In this document: in pieces, positions 42,701 through 42,757 of the stretch | Layout of the letters: every line of letters begins with the position of its first letter | Position numbering within the stretch: the first letter of the stretch is position 1 | NCBI GenBank assembly: GCA_900548265.1 | Contig: URKG01000016.1 | Span: 1-42,757, forward strand | Source of the DNA: an uncultured Collinsella sp. | GTDB lineage: Bacteria; Actinomycetota; Coriobacteriia; Coriobacteriales; Coriobacteriaceae | DNA length: 42,757 bases | Direction: 5' to 3' | Translations under genes and position numbers: made by a program | The notes under the pieces: model-generated | The model's database searches: none | What the model was told of the DNA's origin: nothing | The model's input: only the letters and a program-made list of their open reading frames with translations

Positions 42701-42757
42701 GTCTGTTAGCGCTAATCTAAAATTGACCACTTTCGCAAACGCATCTCGCCGAATGCG
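42701..42757. other. Right end, sequence unlike IS110
   Basis: The last 57 bases are less GC-rich than the transposase and do not continue it. TTAGCGCTAA at 42708-42717 is a perfect palindrome, and AAAATTGACCAC follows. It could be the end of another mobile element that truncated the IS110; nothing more can be said here. Confidence 0.35.

Overview
The window is high-GC DNA from an anaerobic Actinobacterium of the class Coriobacteriia, most likely Collinsella or a close relative. This rests on overall character: many GTG and TTG starts, an ATP-type PEP carboxykinase, dispersed palindromic intergenic repeats, and the protein families present. No rRNA, tRNA or CRISPR array was seen. Both ends look like repeat-bounded ends; the right end is a broken IS110 transposase.

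Layout. Positions 1-9.4 kb hold chromosomal genes: a marR-degV pair, a B3/4-domain protein behind a terminator-bearing leader, pckA, a polysaccharide-flippase-like membrane protein, a PPP-family phosphatase and an NhaP2-type antiporter. Positions 9.5-25.9 kb, all on the minus strand, are a complete type I BREX phage-defence operon in the order brxA-brxB-brxC-pglX-(insert)-pglX C-terminal part-pglZ-brxL, followed by a frameshifted gene and a small acidic protein. Positions 26.2-36.8 kb hold an antitoxin-like small protein, the serine pathway genes serC and serA with a short DUF1015-like gene, an M20 peptidase, two tandem histidine phosphatases, a nitroreductase, an hdeD-like gene broken by an amber codon, a DUF188 protein, a His-rich metal permease and a DEDD exonuclease. 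Positions 37-42.7 kb look accessory: an endonuclease-like protein, a candidate MITE, a Zn/Cd resistance cluster (ArsR/SmtB repressor, free HMA protein, P1B ATPase) and the IS110 remnant.

The most interesting part is the BREX locus, for three reasons. (1) pglX is divided into two separately translated genes at the linker between the methyltransferase/target-recognition part and the conserved C-terminal part. Between them sits a visibly AT-richer insert encoding a three-helix membrane protein and a 48-residue charged peptide. The AT-rich character begins inside the target-recognition region, so specificity module and insert may have arrived together. (2) The first gene, brxA, carries a 10-base G tract at its 5' end. 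The only start with a good ribosome binding site is upstream of the tract and would be in frame only with 9 or 12 G, so this copy looks like the OFF state of a slipped-strand switch. (3) The operon's last large gene is frameshifted. The sequence supports the facts; that these are a regulated defence system is inference.

Base-composition statements are by eye, not computed.
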